The notes beneath the pieces were generated by a model. The model saw only the letters and a program-made list of their open reading frames with translations. It made no database searches and was not told where the DNA came from. Shown piece after piece: positions 61,199 through 64,000 of a stretch of DNA of 64,000 nt (positions are counted from its first letter, which is position 1; each line of letters begins with the position of its first letter). The position numbers and the translations under genes are program-made. Location of the stretch: the NCBI RefSeq assembly GCF_046237605.1, contig NZ_CP143542.1, forward strand, positions 4,030,001 to 4,094,000. Direction: 5' to 3'. The DNA is from Paraperibacillus marinus (GTDB lineage Bacteria > Bacillota > Bacilli > Bacillales > DSM-1321).

Positions 61199-61934
61199 CT
61201 GATTCACCTCTTGCAGCTTTTCTTTGTTTGCCTCTTGTCTGCTGGACGTCTTTTTCATCCATTTTGGCTATGACTCCAAGCACCGGCAGGCCAAGCAGCT
61301 TTTCGATATCCTGCTCTGTCTTGATCGTGTTATCCATATAATCAAGCAGGAAGGCAAGTCCGACACCTGCCATCAGGCCGATGACGAGGGCAATGGCTAT
61401 GTTCAGGAGCGGCTTCGGCTTTACGGGAGAAAGCTTCTCGCCTGTGTCTGCCGGGAAAAGAATCTTGACGTTATCTACGCTCATATTCATGATGCCTTTG
61501 ATATCTCTTTCAAAAACCTGGGCAGTTTTATTGGCGATGCGAATCGCTTCCTTAGGATCTTCATCCTGGACAGAGACCTTTAGAATCTGGGTTTGAGTTT
61601 GATTGCTGACTGCGATTTTTCCGATAAGAGCCGGAACTGTAAGGGAAAGATCCAATTCATCCTTTACTTTTTCAAGGATGACGGGACTTTTGATGATCTC
61701 GCTGTATGTGTTTACTAGCTGCAGGTTGGTCTGGACTTCATTGTATTGAAGATTGGTTTGATCCGTCTTCTTCTGATTAACCAAGAGCTGAGTTGAAGCC
61801 TCATAAACCGGGGTAAGAACAAAATAACTAATGATGGCACTTACGATGACTGCGGCAAGGGTGATCAGCATGATCAAGCCCATCCTTTTGCGGATTACAC
61901 CGAGCAGTTCTTTTATACTGATTGTCTCTTCCAT
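61188..61934 (-). CDS. ywqC: Capsule kinase activator, Wzz-type (CapA/YwqC-like)
   Basis: 248 residues from ATG 61934, where GGAGGATG gives the start; the frame's 30 earlier codons are non-coding leader. Two membrane helices (about 19-40 and 173-195) flank an outer coiled domain; the helix-2 region has PVKPKPLLNIAIALVIGLM, the Pro-rich Wzz motif. The cytoplasmic tail activates YwqD. It is the first gene of the capsule operon; TATAAT lies on the minus strand at 61979-61974. Confidence 0.92.
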   Translation of the reverse strand: MEETISIKELLGVIRKRMGLIMLITLAAVIVSAIISYFVLTPVYEASTQLLVNQKKTDQTNLQYNEVQTNLQLVNTYSEIIKSPVILEKVKDELDLSLTVPALIGKIAVSNQTQTQILKVSVQDEDPKEAIRIANKTAQVFERDIKGIMNMSVDNVKILFPADTGEKLSPVKPKPLLNIAIALVIGLMAGVGLAFLLDYMDNTIKTEQDIEKLLGLPVLGVIAKMDEKDVQQTRGKQRKAARGESVGA

Positions 61935-62149
61935 TTCATCCTCCTGTGGGTAAAAAAACAAAATATCCTGAAGATTATAGCATATTAACTTGTCATATTT
62001 ATGAAATTGCTGTGAAATACTCACATATTTTGTAGTAATATAGAAGTGTTGGTAAACTTGTGCAACTTATTTGATTTTAATACATTTTTCCAAAAACGGA
62101 ATAGTTTTTGGTTTATTGGTAACAATTACTAGTATATACAGGAGGAATT

Positions 62150-62926
62150 ATGGGTATTAGACGTTTTTTCATCACTCTTATTCTATTATTTACGGTCGCC
62201 GTGGTGTTCTATGGCAATATTCATTGGAACAATAAAATCAGTTCAGCGAATGAACGGAAAGCTGCTGCGCCTGCCGCTGCAGAGAAAGAAGAACGTGCTG
62301 CCTCTCCGCTCACCGCTTCCATCCCGGTGAAGGAAATCAGGAACATTTTTCAAAATGCCGAAAAGCAGAATAAGGATGTTAAGATCGTGTTTCTCGGATC
62401 TCAAGCACTGGGCTCGGGAGAAAACAGCTGGCCTGAACTTGCTGGCAGGGAGTTGAAGGAAAAGTTCACTAACGTTTCCTATAAAACACTCGCCTACCCG
62501 GACTTTACGTACAAACAATATCATGCATCGGACAAAGTGCAGGAGCTTATAGCGGAAAAAGCAGATATCGTCATTTTCGAGCCTTTTTCCCTAAACAATA
62601 ATGGGGAGCTTTCGACAGAGACCGTATTTTCCGGAATCCAGAAAACGATAAAAACTGCAAAGGAAGCTAAAAAAAATACCCTGTTCATCCTGCAGCCGAC
62701 CCATCCAATTCCAAATGCTACGATTTATCCTGACCAAGTTGACGAATTGAAGAGCTTCGCAAAGACAGAGGGTTATTTGTATCTAGATCACTGGACGAAT
62801 TGGCCGGATTACGGAACTTCTGAAATCGATGACTATTTAACAGAAGACAATTCCGCACCGAGTGACAAGGGCCATAAAATCTGGGCAGATTCTGTGCTTT
62901 CTATGTTTATGAAGGATCCTGAGTGA
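62150..62926 (+). CDS. Membrane-anchored SGNH-like hydrolase
   Basis: 258 residues. N-terminal helix (about 5-22), Ala/Glu-rich linker, then an SGNH-type domain: IVFLGSQALGSGENSWPE where the usual GDS Ser is in GSQ, IVIFEPFSLN, FILQPTHPI and a C-terminal SDKGHKIWADSVL with the D-x-x-H pair. This divergent block I leaves activity open, though the Ser and His are in place. AGGAGGAA precedes ATG 62150. It is divergent from the capsule operon, and probably edits acetyl groups on the same polymer outside the cell. Confidence 0.8.
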   Translation: MGIRRFFITLILLFTVAVVFYGNIHWNNKISSANERKAAAPAAAEKEERAASPLTASIPVKEIRNIFQNAEKQNKDVKIVFLGSQALGSGENSWPELAGRELKEKFTNVSYKTLAYPDFTYKQYHASDKVQELIAEKADIVIFEPFSLNNNGELSTETVFSGIQKTIKTAKEAKKNTLFILQPTHPIPNATIYPDQVDELKSFAKTEGYLYLDHWTNWPDYGTSEIDDYLTEDNSAPSDKGHKIWADSVLSMFMKDPE

Positions 62927-62944
62927 AATCAGGATTCTTTTTTT
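62916..62944 (+). terminator. Terminator of the SGNH hydrolase gene
   Basis: ATCCTGA (62916-62922) pairs with TCAGGAT (62929-62935), and seven T close it at 62944. Repeat copy C starts at the next base. Confidence 0.88.
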
Positions 62945-63070
62945 GTGGAAAAGGGGCGGAGCTAATGTATCACAAGACTTTCTGCAGCCAGGTATAAACA
63001 CCATGTATCTTTCTGGCCTAACCTGCTGCCTCTTACTCCGCTCCACCGCCTTATTGTATTGGTTCCTGCC
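62945..63070 (+). repeat. Dispersed ~128-bp repeat, copy C
   Basis: Starts GTGGAAAAGGGGCGGAGC, as copy A, and aligns with it to the end (TCCGCTCCACCGCCTTATTG, then TTCCTGCC). The GCGGAG/CTCCGC end stem is kept. It directly follows the terminator T-tract of the SGNH gene and lies between two converging genes. Confidence 0.75.
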
Positions 63071-63087
63071 AAGATTTCATATTTACT

Positions 63088-63858
63088 TTAAGAGAACATT
63101 CGGAATTTTCTCACTTTTTTAATCCGTTCTGGCTCTTCTTTATATACAGGTTCACCGCTGATCAGCTGTTCTGCATTCGATATCAGCATGTCCACGGTAT
63201 CTTCATATAGGTTTCGCTTAATTTCCTTAAGGGCAGCCTGCATTTTAAAATTCTGCTTTACTGAATTATGGGCATTCGAGCCAAGAAACTGGGCCTGTCC
63301 GCTTCCGAGCAATTCATGGGTAAGCTTTTTGATTGTGCGGCCGAGTCTTCCGGCAGCACTTTCCGCATTTACCTGGGCATAAGCTCCCTTTTTGATCAGC
63401 TGATATAACACTTCCGGATTTTCGATGATCTCCAGATTCTGCTCAGGACTGGCGATGATGGGCGCAATTCCCTTCATCTGCAGATCATAGAAGAGCCGCT
63501 CTGTATACTTCGGCACATGATCCTTTGGAAACTGAATAAGCAGGGCCCCCATTTTATCATTCACCGTCAAGAGCTCTCCCCGTTCGAGCTCGTCGAGCAG
63601 TGTGCCGCTGATTCGGACTTCCTGTCCCGGCAGCACCTTCAGCGCAATTTTTTCATTTTTTAACATTTTGTTATAACTTCCGACTTTCCGAAGGATCACA
63701 TCTCTCGAATTCTCATGTCCGCCATAAGGATAATGGGGGGTCGCCACGATTGTATGCAATCCTTCCTCCACCGCCGCTCTCGCCAAATCCAAGCTCTTAT
63801 AATTATTCTCAGGGCCATCATCCATCCCAGGGAGTATATGGCAGTGAATATCTATCAT
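63088..63858 (-). CDS. Second PHP-family tyrosine phosphatase (CpsB/YwqE-like)
   Basis: 256 residues, clearly a paralog of the phosphatase at 59646-60416 with the same length and end (the C-terminal F-x-x-F-x-F pattern). IDIHCHILPGMDDGPEN, ATPHYPYG, PGQEVRISG and FLGSNAHNSVK give the metal site, with some changes (IIASPEQN where the other has VHPERN), so activity may be altered. It is monocistronic, upstream of and outside the main operon. The start ATG 63858 has AAGGAG upstream. The last 142 bases of the window hold its promoter region and no gene. Confidence 0.9.
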   Translation of the reverse strand: MIDIHCHILPGMDDGPENNYKSLDLARAAVEEGLHTIVATPHYPYGGHENSRDVILRKVGSYNKMLKNEKIALKVLPGQEVRISGTLLDELERGELLTVNDKMGALLIQFPKDHVPKYTERLFYDLQMKGIAPIIASPEQNLEIIENPEVLYQLIKKGAYAQVNAESAAGRLGRTIKKLTHELLGSGQAQFLGSNAHNSVKQNFKMQAALKEIKRNLYEDTVDMLISNAEQLISGEPVYKEEPERIKKVRKFRMFS

Positions 63859-64000
63859 AATCCTTCTCCTTTTTTATTTTCCCAAAATGTAATTTGATCT
63901 TATCAGCGAACACTTTATCAGTAAATAGACGTAAATTGTCTTATTTTAAGAAGTTTTGTCATTTTTAACTAGTTAACTATAAAATTTCACTTATTTTCCC

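Overview
The window looks like chromosomal DNA of a member of the Bacillaceae (Bacillus sensu lato; moderate GC, strong GGAGG-type ribosome binding sites, frequent TTG/GTG starts). Supporting signs are LCP, SLAP, VanZ, DUF3147 and CYP107-type P450 genes, YwqCDE-type capsule kinase/phosphatase genes, and candidate sites for SinR, Spo0A, sigma-B and sigma-D. I cannot name the species from sequence alone.

Left part (1-16.1 kb): housekeeping and accessory genes mixed. It holds a CorA-type transporter, a SUKH-domain protein, a DUF5658 membrane protein, a three-gene ABC exporter of LnrLMN layout with a divergent XRE/TPR regulator, a chemoreceptor, a run of small membrane proteins, a MarR/DUF3147 pair and a group of immunity-type genes, one of which is frameshifted. 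A decayed aminoglycoside-nucleotidyltransferase-like gene lies at 2.6-3.0 kb.

Middle part (16-38 kb): an orphan nucleosidase; an MHYT-GGDEF-EAL phosphodiesterase with a sigma-D-like promoter; a P450; an LCP cell-wall ligase; a compact exopolysaccharide operon (GH16 hydrolase, processive GT2 synthase, polysaccharide deacetylase) with SinR-type boxes; a lipoprotein and small stress-type proteins; a dynamin/Era-like GTPase with a DUF697 tail; an isolated phage-type replication cassette (replisome organizer, G39P-like loader, DnaB-like helicase); and an ABC-2 exporter with a divergent TetR regulator.

Right part (38-64 kb): a surface-glycan region. Two badly frameshifted genes, one an SGNH hydrolase, precede an acyltransferase. 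An 18-gene minus-strand capsule operon of about 19 kb then runs from the tyrosine kinase system (YwqC/D/E-like) through GalU, an initiating sugar-phosphate transferase, Fcl, Gmd, glycosyltransferases, acetyltransferases, Wzx and Wzy to Ugd, ManC and a GT28-like transferase. It can make UDP-glucose, UDP-glucuronate and GDP-L-fucose, so a fucose- and glucuronate-containing, acetylated Wzx/Wzy polymer is likely. A structured leader between the phosphatase gene and galU sits where the EAR (epsC) antitermination RNA lies in eps operons, and several intrinsic terminators occur further down the same operon.

The most unusual non-coding signals are two repeat families. One is a ~128-bp element present three times, each copy starting at (or 2 nt after) the T-tract of a Rho-independent terminator and in the same orientation as the gene in front. 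The other is a set of four arrays with a TTTCCGCAAGTAAA core recurring every 20 or 21 nt, mostly in alternation. Several genes carry single-base frameshifts; some may be assembly errors.
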